DNA of 64,000 bases, taken from an uncultured Paracoccaceae bacterium. GTDB lineage: Bacteria > Pseudomonadota > Alphaproteobacteria > Rhodobacterales > Rhodobacteraceae. Below the pieces are notes generated by a model that saw nothing but the letters and a program-made list of their open reading frames with translations, was not told the origin of the DNA and did not search any database. Position 1 is the stretch's first letter, and every line of letters begins with the position of its first letter. Shown in pieces: positions 43,369 through 52,045 of the stretch. The stretch is taken from the NCBI GenBank assembly GCA_938028765.1, contig CALIZF010000002.1, forward strand, positions 62,001 to 126,000, given 5' to 3'. The position numbers and the translations under genes were made by a program.

Positions 43369-44184
43369 ATGCCGACCAAGCGCGCCGCGGTTGCCGCCAT
43401 CGATCCTGTCTGGGACGGCATTCGGGCCGAGGCGCAGGCGGCCGTTCTGGCCGAACCGTTGCTGGGCGGCCTTCTGCACGGCTCGATCCTGCATCACCCG
43501 ACCCTGGAACGGGCTCTGGCCTACCGCTTTGCTTTGAAGCTCGCCTCGGGCGAGATGAGCCCGCAGCTTTTGCGCGAGATCGCGGACGAGGCCTACGGCG
43601 AGGACGACGCGATCGGCGAGGCCGCCCGTGCCGACATCGCCGCGGTGTTCGAGCGCGATCCGGCCTGCCACCGGATGCTAGAGCCGATGCTGTACTTCAA
43701 GGGCTTCCAAGCGGTGCAGGCCTACCGGATCGCGCACTGGCTGTGGCGGCAGGGGCGGGCGGATCTGGCCTACTTCATCCAGATGCGGATGTCCGAACAG
43801 TTCGGGGTGGACATCCACCCGGCGGCGCGGATCGGCAAGGGCATCATGATCGACCACGCCCATTCCATCGTCATCGGCGAGACGGCGTCGGTGGGCGACA
43901 ACGTGTCGATGCTGCACTCGGTGACGCTCGGCGGCACCGGCAAGGCCGACGGCGACCGCCACCCGAAGATCGGCGACGGCGTGCTGATCGGCGCCGGTGC
44001 GAAGGTGCTGGGAAATATCCGGGTCGGCCACTGTTCCCGCATCGCGGCGGGGTCGGTCGTGCTGGCGGACGTGCCGCCCTGCACGACGGTGGCGGGCGTG
44101 CCCGCCCGCGTGGTGGGCGAAGCCGGCTGCGCGCAACCGGCCGTCAACATGGAGCATCGGCTGGGCGCGGTGCCCGAGGCCTGA
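43369..44184 (+). CDS. cysE: serine O-acetyltransferase
   Basis: 271 residues. The N-terminal helical SATase domain (MEPMLYFKGFQAVQAYRIAHWLW) is followed by a left-handed beta helix of hexapeptide repeats (ARIGKGIMIDHAHSIVIGET, VTLGGTGKADGDRHPKIGDG, GAKVLGNIRVG). The active-site His is in IDHAHS. It makes O-acetylserine for cysteine synthesis. Its position just after g15 is the usual GTA border in Rhodobacter relatives. A GGGGAGGG ribosome-binding site lies before the ATG. Confidence 0.95.
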   Translation: MPTKRAAVAAIDPVWDGIRAEAQAAVLAEPLLGGLLHGSILHHPTLERALAYRFALKLASGEMSPQLLREIADEAYGEDDAIGEAARADIAAVFERDPACHRMLEPMLYFKGFQAVQAYRIAHWLWRQGRADLAYFIQMRMSEQFGVDIHPAARIGKGIMIDHAHSIVIGETASVGDNVSMLHSVTLGGTGKADGDRHPKIGDGVLIGAGAKVLGNIRVGHCSRIAAGSVVLADVPPCTTVAGVPARVVGEAGCAQPAVNMEHRLGAVPEA

Positions 44185-44217
44185 GCGGCAGCCAGCCGAT
44201 GCGCTCGGGTGCTGCTG

Positions 44218-44778
44218 TCAGGCGCCGCGGGCGAGCGCCGCCACGCCCGTGCGCGCAATCTCGCGCAGGCCGAGGGGGCGCATCAGATCGGCGAAGGCGT
44301 CGATCTTTTCGGGCGCCCCGGTCATCTCGAAGACGAAGCTTTCGAGCGTGGAATCGACCACGTTCGCGCGGAAGATTTCGGCGAGTCTGAGCGCCTCGAT
44401 CCGCGCCTCGCCCCGCCCCACGACCTTCAGGAGCGCCAGTTCCCGCGCGACATGCGGACCCTCGACCGTCAGATCGTTCACCTCGTGAACCGGCACCATC
44501 CGCGCCAGCTGCGCCTTGATCTGCTCGATCACCTGCGGGGTGCCGGTGGTGACGATGGTGATGCGGCTGCGGTGGCCGGTGTGGTCGGTCTCGGCCACGG
44601 TCAGGCTTTCGATGTTGTAGCCGCGCCCCGAGAATAGGCCGATGACGCGGGCGAGCACGCCGGGTTCGTTGTCCACCAGCACGGCCAGCGTGTGCGTTTC
44701 GCGCACCTCGGCGTAGGGATCGCGCAGGTCGTAGGCGGAGTGGCTCGACGAGCCCTTCTTGATGTTCAGTGGCGACAC
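44218..44778 (-). CDS. ilvN: acetolactate synthase small (regulatory) subunit
   Basis: 186 residues. The N-terminal ACT domain THTLAVLVDNEPGVLARVIGLFSGRGYNIESL binds valine for feedback inhibition; the second half (VVGRGEARIEALRLAEIFRANVVD) is the usual C-terminal domain. It lies 99 bp downstream of ilvB on the same strand, so both are under the ilvB attenuator. As in many alphaproteobacteria it could be named ilvH; I use ilvN for pairing with ilvB. Confidence 0.94.
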   Translation of the reverse strand: MSPLNIKKGSSSHSAYDLRDPYAEVRETHTLAVLVDNEPGVLARVIGLFSGRGYNIESLTVAETDHTGHRSRITIVTTGTPQVIEQIKAQLARMVPVHEVNDLTVEGPHVARELALLKVVGRGEARIEALRLAEIFRANVVDSTLESFVFEMTGAPEKIDAFADLMRPLGLREIARTGVAALARGA

Positions 44779-44832
44779 GGCAGGGCCGTCCTTCCTTGGC
44801 AGGCGGAGGTCATTGTTTGCGCAGCGAACCCA

Positions 44833-44868
44833 GGGGGCGCGGCCTCGCCGCAGCGCGGCGGCGCCCCC
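44833..44868 (-). terminator. hairpin in the ilvB-ilvN spacer
   Basis: GGGGGCGC (44833-44840) pairs with GCGCCCCC (44861-44868), and an inner GCCGC/GCGGC stem (44847-44859) fits inside. No T-run follows on the minus strand. It may reduce read-through into ilvN or stabilise ilvB mRNA. Confidence 0.3.
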
Positions 44869-44877
44869 GGGGGGGGA

Positions 44878-46644
44878 TCAGACAAGGACCGACCCCGTCG
44901 CGTCGATCACCCCCTGCGTCTCGGCCTCGCCCAGCAGCATCTCGTTGTGGGGCTTGCCGGAGGGGATCATGGGGAAGCAGTTCTCGTGCTTTTCCACGAG
45001 GCAGTCGAACACCACTGGGCCGGGGTGGCGCACCATCTCCATGATCGCGTCGTCGAGGTCGGCGGGATCGCTGCAATGAATGCCCTTGGCGCCGAATGCC
45101 TCTGCCAGCTTGACGAAATCCGGCAGGCTTTCGGACCAGGAGTGCGAATAGCGCTCGCCGTGCAAGAGCTCCTGCCACTGGCGGACCATCCCAAGGCGCT
45201 CGTTGTTCAGGATGAACTGCTTGACCGGCAGGCGGAACTGCATGGCGGTGCCGAGTTCCTGCATGTTCATCAGCCACGACGCCTCGCCCGCCACGTTGAT
45301 CACCAGCGCGCCGGGATGGGCGACCTGGACGCCGATCGACGCCGGAAAGCCGTAGCCCATGGTTCCGAGCCCGCCCGAGGTCATCCAGCGGTTGGGTTCG
45401 TCAAAGCCCATGAACTGCGCGGCCCACATCTGGTGCTGGCCGACCTCGGTGCAGACGTAGCGGTCCATCCCGCGCGTCAGCGCCTCGAGCCGCTGGACGG
45501 CATACTGCGGCTTGATGGTCCGGGTCGAGGGCTTGTAGGCGAGGCAGTTGACCTTGCGCCACTCTGCGATCTGGCCCCACCAGCGTCCAAGCCCCTCGCG
45601 GTTCACGCGCGACCCGCGCGACCGCCACAGGTCCAGCACATCGCGCAGGACATGCGCGACGTCGCCGACGATCGGCACGTCCACCCGGATGACCTTGTTA
45701 ATGGACGAGGGGTCGATGTCGATGTGCGCCTTGCGGCTGCGGGGGCTGAAGTCCTTGACGCGCCCCGTGATCCGGTCGTCGAAGCGCGCGCCGATGTTGA
45801 ACATCGCGTCGCAGCCGTGCATCGCGAGGTTCGCCTCGTAGAGCCCGTGCATCCCGAGCATCCCGAGCCAGTTCCGTCCCGAGGCCGGATAGGCCCCGAG
45901 GCCCATCAGCGTCGAGGTGACGGGAAAGCCGGTTTCATCGACCAGCGCGCGCAAGAGGCGCGAGGCCTCGCGCCCGGCGTTGATGACGCCGCCGCCGGTG
46001 TAGAACACCGGGCGTTCGGCCGTCTCGATCATCTCGACCATGCGGGCGATCATCGCGGGGTCGCCCTTCAGCCGCGGCTGGTAGTGCGCGGTGCGCGCTT
46101 CCCCGGGCGCTGTGTAGCGGGCGGTGGCGAACTGCACGTCCTTGGGAATGTCCACGAGCACCGGGCCCGGCCGGCCCGACCGGGCGATGTGGAACGCCTG
46201 GTGGATCGTCTCGGCAAGACGCGCGGTATCCTTCACCAGCCAGTTGTGCTTGGTGCAGGGACGGGTGATGCCGACCGTATCGGCCTCCTGGAACCCGTCG
46301 GTGCCGATCATGAAGGTGGGCACCTGCCCCGTCAGCACGACGAGCGGGATGGAATCCATCAGCGCGTCCACGAGGCCCGTCACCGCGTTCGTGGCGCCGG
46401 GGCCCGAGGTCACCAGCACCACGCCGACCTTGCCGGTCGAGCGGGCATAGCCTTCGGCCATGTGCACCGCACCCTGTTCGTGCCGCACCAGGATGTGGCG
46501 GATGTCGTTCTGCTGGAAGATCTCGTCGTAGATCGGCAGCACTGCGCCGCCGGGATAGCCGAACACGACATCGACGCCCTGATCCTTCAGCGCCTGAACC
46601 ACCATCTTCGCGCCGGTCATCTCGTGCGCCCGTGCCTCGGTCAT
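44878..46644 (-). CDS. ilvB: acetolactate synthase large (catalytic) subunit
   Basis: 588 residues, ThDP-dependent. It contains FGYPGGAVLPIYDEIF with the catalytic Glu environment (HEQGAVHMAEGYAR), the central FAD domain (TLMGLGAYPASGRNWLGMLG) and the ThDP/Mg region GGLGTMGYGFPASIGVQVAHP to MNMQELGTAMQFRLPVKQFILNNERLGM. It makes acetolactate or acetohydroxybutyrate for Val, Leu and Ile. The ATG at 46644 lies downstream of a complete attenuator; the in-frame codons upstream are the attenuator itself, not protein. Confidence 0.97.
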   Translation of the reverse strand: MTEARAHEMTGAKMVVQALKDQGVDVVFGYPGGAVLPIYDEIFQQNDIRHILVRHEQGAVHMAEGYARSTGKVGVVLVTSGPGATNAVTGLVDALMDSIPLVVLTGQVPTFMIGTDGFQEADTVGITRPCTKHNWLVKDTARLAETIHQAFHIARSGRPGPVLVDIPKDVQFATARYTAPGEARTAHYQPRLKGDPAMIARMVEMIETAERPVFYTGGGVINAGREASRLLRALVDETGFPVTSTLMGLGAYPASGRNWLGMLGMHGLYEANLAMHGCDAMFNIGARFDDRITGRVKDFSPRSRKAHIDIDPSSINKVIRVDVPIVGDVAHVLRDVLDLWRSRGSRVNREGLGRWWGQIAEWRKVNCLAYKPSTRTIKPQYAVQRLEALTRGMDRYVCTEVGQHQMWAAQFMGFDEPNRWMTSGGLGTMGYGFPASIGVQVAHPGALVINVAGEASWLMNMQELGTAMQFRLPVKQFILNNERLGMVRQWQELLHGERYSHSWSESLPDFVKLAEAFGAKGIHCSDPADLDDAIMEMVRHPGPVVFDCLVEKHENCFPMIPSGKPHNEMLLGEAETQGVIDATGSVLV

Positions 46645-46688
46645 CCTTCGCTCCGTTCCATCCGGCCCAGCACCGTCGTCTGCGCAAC

Positions 46689-46714
46689 AAAAAGCCCCCG
46701 AGGTCATCGGGGGC
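46689..46714 (-). terminator. attenuator terminator of ilvBN
   Basis: On the minus strand GCCCCCGA (46714-46707) pairs with TCGGGGGC (46701-46694) across a 5-nt loop and is followed by TTTTTGTT. It is a canonical intrinsic terminator placed 50 bp upstream of the ilvB start and 26 bp downstream of the leader peptide stop. Confidence 0.85.
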
Positions 46715-46755
46715 GCATGGGGTGATCCCGCGGGCGGTGTCACCGACCCATGCGC
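46713..46755 (-). promoter_or_regulatory. antiterminator/pause hairpin of the ilvBN leader
   Basis: GCGCATGGG (minus strand, 46755-46747, within the last leader codons) pairs with CCCATGCGC (46721-46713), extended by GTGA/TCAC inside. Its 3' arm shares two bases with the terminator stem, so the two hairpins compete. A ribosome stalled at the Ile-Leu-Val codons leaves this hairpin free to form and block the terminator; a ribosome reaching the leader stop covers it. Confidence 0.7.
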
Positions 46756-46787
46756 CTGAACCCCCGCGATACGAGAATGGCCCGCAT
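46740..46787 (-). CDS. ilvBN leader peptide
   Basis: A 15-codon frame, MRAILVSRGFRRMGR, with consecutive Ile, Leu and Val codons at positions 4-6. A GGAGG ribosome-binding site stands seven bases upstream. It is followed by the mutually exclusive antiterminator and terminator hairpins and then ilvB. This is the classical arrangement for transcription attenuation by shortage of charged branched-chain tRNAs. Confidence 0.85.
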   Translation of the reverse strand: MRAILVSRGFRRMGR

Positions 46788-46812
46788 CCGCCCCTCCGTT
46801 GCGATGCGACGG

Positions 46813-46841
46813 ACACTAGGGTCGGGCGCGGGGGGCGTCAA
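46813..46841 (-). promoter_or_regulatory. sigma70-like promoter of the ilvBN leader
   Basis: On the minus strand TTGACG (46841-46836), 17-bp spacer, TAGTGT (46818-46813). Transcription would start near 46806, about 19 bases before the leader peptide ATG. Confidence 0.65.
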
Positions 46842-46975
46842 TGGCGAATGTGCGGCGGATCCTGTCGCGCAGCGGCGGGAATCTTTTCGAAAGTTGCGCC
46901 ACGGCGCCCCGTTGCGCAACGGCCTGGCCCCGGACCCGAACGGGGGCCCCGCCGCGTCCGTCCGCGCCGCCGCAG

Positions 46976-48355
46976 TCAGAACAGGCCGATGTCGGCGATC
47001 GTCAGCGCCTCGGCCGAGACCCGCTGCAGCGTGACGGTGGTGCCGTCCCCGAACTCGAACACCGTCGCGGTGCCTTGCTGCGTCGCCAGCGCGAGGATCT
47101 GGGCCCGGGTCAATTGGAACAGGCCGCTGAACATCAGCCGGTCGGTGCCGGGGACGAAGTCGGTCACGACGTCGGCGCCCGCGGCGGGTTCGAACTGGAA
47201 CTGGTCTGCGCCGCTGCCGCCCGTCAACGTGTCTGCCCCGGCGCCGCCGCGCAAGGTGTCGTTTCCGGCGCCTCCGCTCAACCGGTCGGCGCCGTCCCCG
47301 CCGCGCAGCGAGTCGTTGCCGTTGCCGCCGTCCAGCGTGTCGTTCCCGGCGCCGCCATCCAGCGTGTCGCTGCCGTCGCCGCCGAAGGCCTTGTCGTTGC
47401 CGTCGCCGCCGAACACCAGATCGGCCCCGTCGCCGCAGAAGATGATGTCGTCTCCGTTGCCGCCGAAGAGCCGGTCCGTGCCCACACCGCCGAACAGCGT
47501 GTCGTTCCCGTCCCCTCCCTGCAGGTAATCGTTGCCGCTCTCGCCCTCGAGGCGGTCGTTGCCGGCGAGGCCCACCAGAACGTCGTTGCCCTGGCCGCCC
47601 TTGATCAGGTCGTCCCCGTCGCCGCCCGAGATCGAGTCGGCGCCGTTCCCGCCCAGGAGCGTGTCGTTGCCGTTGCCGCCGAAGATCAGGTCGTTCCCGT
47701 CGAACCCGATCAGCGAATCGTTGCCGTCAAGGCCGCGCAGCACGTCGTTGCCGCGGCCGCCGTCCACCCGGTCGTTGCCCGAGGTGCCGTCGACCGTGTC
47801 GTTGCCGTCGCCGGTGCGCAGCGGGATCACGGACCAGTTGTCGATCCCGTCGATGCCGACAAACACATCGTTCTCGGTCGTCGCGGTGATCGAGGTGAAG
47901 CGGCTCATGGTGATGTGGGTGCCCGGCCGCACCGGGTTGGTGGTGCCGGTGATCACCGAGGTCAGCCCCGTCAGACCGGTAAGGAACGATGCGAAGGCCG
48001 CAGAGGTGGCGAAGGTCGGCAGCGGCGCGCCGGCCATGACGAAGTAATGCGCTTCGTTCGGGGCCAGCCCTTCGATCTTCATCACCGTGGTGCGCTTGTT
48101 GTCGCCCCACCGCAGTTCGGCCACCGAGGCAAAGCCGGTCAGGCTGAACCGGGTGGACCCGATCTTCGCGAAGTGCAGCGTGCCCAGGGTGGGCGCCGTG
48201 GTGATGGGCGAGAACGCGCCGTCCGCAGGTGCGTTCATCGTATAGCGGAAGAAGAACGTGTCGGAGGTGACGAGGTCCATGCTCGTCGGGGTGATCTGTG
48301 TGGCGGTCGTGCCGGCCGTCGTGACCCGAAAGCCCGTGAAGGTGTGCGTCGTCAT
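46976..48355 (-). CDS. RTX (GGXGXDXUX) calcium-binding secreted protein 2
   Basis: 459 residues. An N-terminal non-repeat domain (about 1-170; TTHTFTGFRVTTAG, GLAPNEAHYFVMAGAPLP) rich in Thr and beta strands precedes about 20 consecutive nonapeptides (GGNGNDTLLG, GGDGDDLIKG, GGAGNDTLDG). The C-terminus VSAEALTIADIGLF is nearly the same as the end of the RTX protein at 17.6-19.1 kb, suggesting a shared type I secretion signal. One repeat has a Cys (FCGDGADLV). A start four codons upstream (48367) is also possible. No exporter genes are adjacent. Confidence 0.88.
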   Translation of the reverse strand: MTTHTFTGFRVTTAGTTATQITPTSMDLVTSDTFFFRYTMNAPADGAFSPITTAPTLGTLHFAKIGSTRFSLTGFASVAELRWGDNKRTTVMKIEGLAPNEAHYFVMAGAPLPTFATSAAFASFLTGLTGLTSVITGTTNPVRPGTHITMSRFTSITATTENDVFVGIDGIDNWSVIPLRTGDGNDTVDGTSGNDRVDGGRGNDVLRGLDGNDSLIGFDGNDLIFGGNGNDTLLGGNGADSISGGDGDDLIKGGQGNDVLVGLAGNDRLEGESGNDYLQGGDGNDTLFGGVGTDRLFGGNGDDIIFCGDGADLVFGGDGNDKAFGGDGSDTLDGGAGNDTLDGGNGNDSLRGGDGADRLSGGAGNDTLRGGAGADTLTGGSGADQFQFEPAAGADVVTDFVPGTDRLMFSGLFQLTRAQILALATQQGTATVFEFGDGTTVTLQRVSAEALTIADIGLF

Positions 48356-48484
48356 CGCGTGCCCCATGCTGCCGCGCCGGACTTGGGTTCCGACTTGTCT
48401 GCTCGCGAGCGAGCTTTAACCGCGAATTGCGGCGAAAGTCTGGGTCTTTGCCGGTCCGCCGTGCTTTCGCGGCAACACGCGCGT

Positions 48485-49405
48485 TCAGTCCGCCATCGTC
48501 GCGACGTAGGCGGCATAGGCCGCACAGAGCGCGATGCCCGCGGCACGGCTCACCGCCCCGCGCCACCAGACCAGGGCAACCAGCGCAGCCGAGATCGCCA
48601 GCATCACCGGCACGTCCACCGACAGGAACCGCGCCTCGACCGGGATCGGCATCACCAGCGCGGCGATGCCGAGGATCGCGAGGACGTTGAAGATGTTCGA
48701 TCCGATGACGTTGCCGAGCGCGATGTCGCGCTGGCCCTTCAGCGCCGCGGCGACCGACGTGGCGAGTTCCGGCAGCGACGTGCCGACGGCGACGATGGTC
48801 AGGCCGATCACCGCCTCGCTCACCCCCAGCCAGCGGGCCATGACGGTGGCGCTGTCCACCAACAGCCGCGCGCCCACCATCAGCACGACAAGGCCCACAA
48901 GCGTGATCAGCGCGCTCTGCCAGACCGGGCGGGGCGCGATGGCCGGTGCCGCGGCCGATCCCACGCGGCGCAGCGCAAGCCCGATGTAGGCCAGGATGCC
49001 CGCGGTCAGCGCGAGGCCTTCGAGGCGCGACACGCGGCCGTCCCAGAACGCCGGCACCAGCGCGGCCGAGGCGGCCAGCATCCAGACCACGTCGCCGCGC
49101 AGGTCGGCCCACCGGGCGATCACGCTGCCGACCGCAGCGGTCAGGCCGAGGATCAGAAGGATGTTGGCGATGTTCGATCCGACGACGTTGCCGATGGCGA
49201 TGCCGGGCACGCCGCCGAGCGCCGCCTGAACCGACACGAGGAGTTCGGGGGTCGAGGTGCCGAAGCCCACGATGGTCAGGCCGATCACAAGCGGCGGCAC
49301 GCGGAAGGCCTGCGCGATGCCGCTCGCTCCCTTCACCAGCCAGTCGCCGCCGAAGAACAGCCCCAGAAGGCCCAGGACGAACAGCGTGGCGGTCAGCATC
49401 GGCAT
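48485..49405 (-). CDS. calcium/sodium antiporter (CaCA family, YrbG-like)
   Basis: 306 residues, about ten membrane helices in two inverted halves. The alpha repeats are GFGTSTPELLVSVQAALGG with GNVVGSNIANILLILGL, and AVGTSLPELATSVAAALKG with GNVIGSNIFNVLAILGI. The Glu in each PEL motif binds the cation. It exchanges Ca2+ for Na+ or H+ across the inner membrane. Two ATG codons, 49405 and 49399, are both plausible. It neighbours the calcium-binding RTX gene, possibly only by chance. Confidence 0.93.
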   Translation of the reverse strand: MPMLTATLFVLGLLGLFFGGDWLVKGASGIAQAFRVPPLVIGLTIVGFGTSTPELLVSVQAALGGVPGIAIGNVVGSNIANILLILGLTAAVGSVIARWADLRGDVVWMLAASAALVPAFWDGRVSRLEGLALTAGILAYIGLALRRVGSAAAPAIAPRPVWQSALITLVGLVVLMVGARLLVDSATVMARWLGVSEAVIGLTIVAVGTSLPELATSVAAALKGQRDIALGNVIGSNIFNVLAILGIAALVMPIPVEARFLSVDVPVMLAISAALVALVWWRGAVSRAAGIALCAAYAAYVATMAD

Positions 49406-49735
49406 CCCTCGGGTGCGTGGCCGGGGCGGCGCCCCGCGGGTTCCTGTCACATGGCGTCGCGCCGCGGTCGCGCAAGGGGGGGGAGCCGCCGCGGCGCGGC
49501 GTCCTGTCGCGGGCGTGGCATGGCGGCCACGCCCGCCGTTGCCGCGCAGCAGCGTCGCTGACGGCCTTGTCCGTGGTCCCGCCGGGGTCGCGGAAACGGG
49601 CGGGATGCGGGAGCGGCCCGGACTGCGATCATCCGCCGGGCAGCTTCGCCCGGGCGCCCCCCTGCGCCGGCCACGCATCCCCGACCGACCGGACCGAAGC
49701 GCTGGCCTTGCGTGTCGCGGCAGTTGCGCCGTCTG
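49406..49735. other. non-coding interval, no gene recognised
   Basis: 330 bp between the end of the response regulator gene and the start of the antiporter gene, both on the minus strand. Frames crossing it are Arg/Pro/Ala-rich and have no recognisable domain. It must hold the antiporter promoter and the 3' end of the regulator transcript. I see several GC-rich inverted repeats but no T-run that would define a terminator. Confidence 0.5.
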
Positions 49736-50425
49736 TCACCCGCCCGCAGCCCGGGGGCCGCGCCGGCCGGTGCCCTGCAGCACCCCGTGTTCCAGCGCAT
49801 AGCGCGTCAGCCCCGCGGTGGTGGCGATCCCGAGCTTGCGCTTGATGTTCTTGCGGTGCGTCTCGACAGTCCGCACGCTGATGTCGAAGGCGGCCGCCAC
49901 GGCCTTGTTCGACTGTCCCTGCGCCAGCGCCAGCAGGATCGACTGTTCGCGCGCCGTCAGCGGCTCCCGTCCGTCGGCGGTGGCGGCCGGGGCGAGGGTG
50001 GAGCTGGCGCCGTCGCACAGGTAGCGCTCGCCCCGCATGACGGCCTCGATGGCGACCTTCACCTCTTCGGCCGGCGCGTCCTTCAGGACATAGCCGCGCG
50101 CCCCGTGCGCCAGCGCGGTGCCGATATATTCCGGGCTGTCGTGCATCGACAGGATCAGGATCCGGGTGCCCGGCCGGCGTTCGAGGATCAGCTCGGTCGC
50201 CGCAAGGCCCGACAGCCGCGGCATGTTGAGGTCCAGCAGCACCACGTCGGGGTCGAGCGCGCGCACGCGGTCCACCGCCTCCTGCCCGTTCGACAGGGTT
50301 CCGACCACCACGATGTCGTCCCAGGTCTCGAGGATCGCGCGGATCCCCTGCGCGACCATCGGATGGTCGTCCACGATCAGCACGCGGACCGGCTGCACGC
50401 GGACAGGATCGGGCGGGGCGGTCAT
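49736..50425 (-). CDS. LuxR/NarL-family response regulator
   Basis: 229 residues. In the receiver domain (about 12-130) RVLIVDDHPMVAQGI gives the acidic pair, VVLLDLNMPRLSG the phospho-acceptor Asp, and GYVLKDAPAEE the Lys. The C-terminal LuxR helix-turn-helix (about 155-215) reads PLTAREQSILLALAQGQSNKAVAAAFDISVRTVETHRKNIKRKLG. It starts inside the last codons of the kinase gene (4-bp overlap), so the two form one operon. It probably controls the divergent TRAP transporter. Confidence 0.94.
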   Translation of the reverse strand: MTAPPDPVRVQPVRVLIVDDHPMVAQGIRAILETWDDIVVVGTLSNGQEAVDRVRALDPDVVLLDLNMPRLSGLAATELILERRPGTRILILSMHDSPEYIGTALAHGARGYVLKDAPAEEVKVAIEAVMRGERYLCDGASSTLAPAATADGREPLTAREQSILLALAQGQSNKAVAAAFDISVRTVETHRKNIKRKLGIATTAGLTRYALEHGVLQGTGRRGPRAAGG

Positions 50426-51837
50426 CCGGCGGCCTGTGCGGCGTCGGGGGGCAGCATGTGGGACAGGGGCACGGTCGCCTCGATCACGGTTCCGTCGCGC
50501 GATGACAGGATGCGCAGGGTGCCGTCAAGCCGCTCCACCCGTTCGGTCATGTTGCGCAGTCCAAGACCGCCGCCTGCCTCGGCCTCGGGCGGCATCCCGC
50601 GGCCGTTGTCCTCGATCCGCAGCAGCGCGCCCTTGCGCGTGCCGCGCACGAGGACGGTGACCGCGGTCGCGCCCGCGTGCCGCTCGACGTTCGTCAGCGC
50701 CTCCTGCGCGATGCGGTAGAGGGCGATCTTGGCCTCCTGGTCCAGCCGGTTGCGGAACACGACCGTCTCGAACCGCACGGCGATGCCGGTGCGGCGGCCG
50801 AACTCCTCGGTCAGCGCCTGCAGCGCCGGGCCGAGGCAGAGGTCGTCGAGCACGCCCGGCCGCAGGTCGCGGCTGATCCGCCGCACCTCCTGGATGGCGC
50901 CGTTTAGCTGCTCGATCCCCTGCGCCAGACTTTCGCCGGCGCCCGGATGCCCCATCGCCTGCCGCCGCCGGGCGAGTTCCAGCGCATAGCGCACCGCCAC
51001 GAGGATCTGGCTGATCGAATCGTGCAGCTCGCGCGCGACGCGCCCGCGTTCCTCTTCCTGCGTGTCGAAGATGCGCTGCGTCAGCGCCTTGAGCTTGGCA
51101 TCGGCCAGCCGGCGCTCGCGGATCGTGATCGACAGGCCGGATGCGAACACGGCCAGGAGCGCCACGACCGTGACCGCGCCGATCCAGGCGAAGGTGCGGC
51201 GCACCCGCACCTCGACCTCGGCGCGGGCGGCGGCCACCGTCGCCTGCACGTCGTCGATGAAGATGCCGGTCGCAACGGCCCAACGCCAGTCCTGCAACCC
51301 TTGGACATAGGTGACCATCAGCGCCTCTTCCCCAGTCGAGGGCTTCGGCCAGTAGTAGCTGTGATACCCCGCGCCCTGCTTGGCCAGTTCGATCAGCCGA
51401 TCCACGACGGGGGTGCCGCGGCTGTCGGTCAGGCCGGCCCAGTTGCGCTCGATCAGCCAGGTCTGGCGGGGCGCGACGAGGTTGCGCCCGTCGTAGTCGT
51501 AGACGGCGAAATAGCCGTCGTTTCCCCAGAGCATCGCGGCCAGGATCTGCGACACCTCGCGCATCGCCCGCCGGTCGTCGGGCGGCGCGTTGCCGTAGAT
51601 GATGAAAAAGGCGGTGCGCGCTAGCTGCATGTAGTTGCGCAGCTCGGCCTTCTTGGCCTCGATCAGCGCAGTTTCAAGCCCCGCGATCTCGCGCTCCGAG
51701 GTGTCGCGCGCCTCGCGTGCGACGATCGCCGCGACGACGGCCAGCGACAGGATCAGCGGCACCGTCGCCAGAAGGAACAACTTCTGCCCGTAGTCGGGCG
51801 TGAACCGCTGGACGAGGCGGCGAAGGCGGTCGGGCAT
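50422..51837 (-). CDS. Cache-domain sensor histidine kinase (HisKA_3 type)
   Basis: 471 residues. TM1 (LFLLATVPLILSLAVVAAIVA) is followed by a periplasmic Cache_2 domain (about 45-190; GNDGYFAVYDYDGRNLVAP, GAGYHSYYWPKP and ALMVTYVQGLQDWRWAVATGI) that typically binds small organic acids. TM2 (FAWIGAVTVVALLAVFASGL) and a short linker lead to the dimerisation helix with phospho-His (RVARELHDSISQILVAVRYA) and the ATPase domain (DNGRGMP, GGGLGLRNMTERVERLDG). It likely senses the TRAP substrate. Confidence 0.94.
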   Translation of the reverse strand: MPDRLRRLVQRFTPDYGQKLFLLATVPLILSLAVVAAIVAREARDTSEREIAGLETALIEAKKAELRNYMQLARTAFFIIYGNAPPDDRRAMREVSQILAAMLWGNDGYFAVYDYDGRNLVAPRQTWLIERNWAGLTDSRGTPVVDRLIELAKQGAGYHSYYWPKPSTGEEALMVTYVQGLQDWRWAVATGIFIDDVQATVAAARAEVEVRVRRTFAWIGAVTVVALLAVFASGLSITIRERRLADAKLKALTQRIFDTQEEERGRVARELHDSISQILVAVRYALELARRRQAMGHPGAGESLAQGIEQLNGAIQEVRRISRDLRPGVLDDLCLGPALQALTEEFGRRTGIAVRFETVVFRNRLDQEAKIALYRIAQEALTNVERHAGATAVTVLVRGTRKGALLRIEDNGRGMPPEAEAGGGLGLRNMTERVERLDGTLRILSSRDGTVIEATVPLSHMLPPDAAQAAG

Positions 51838-51949
51838 CGGGCGGCGCGGCTCCGGCGCGGGATGGCCTGCAGGATGCGCCGCGGCGCGGCGGCGCGTCAA
51901 TCGCGCAGGCCGCGCAGGCGCGCCGCCAAAAGCGGCCGCTCAGCAGTTG

Positions 51950-51961
51950 TGGGTATTCCCA
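51950..51961. promoter_or_regulatory. short inverted repeat in the kinase/TRAP intergenic region
   Basis: TGGGTATTCCCA (TGGG-N4-CCCA) lies in the 208-bp divergent region, about 85 bp before the TRAP binding-protein gene. It stands out as the only symmetric element there and could be the site of the adjacent LuxR-type regulator. No other gene is visible in the interval. Confidence 0.3.
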
Positions 51962-52045
51962 AACAGGGGGGGGCGTCGCTAAGGTCCGCCTACGTCGAGA
52001 ACCGCCCGGAACAAGGGCCGGGCTTTATCATGGGGAGGATATGAC

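Noticed and set aside
46976..48355. Second repeat array in the DNA
   Set aside because: Same reason: RTX nonapeptide codons, in frame throughout.
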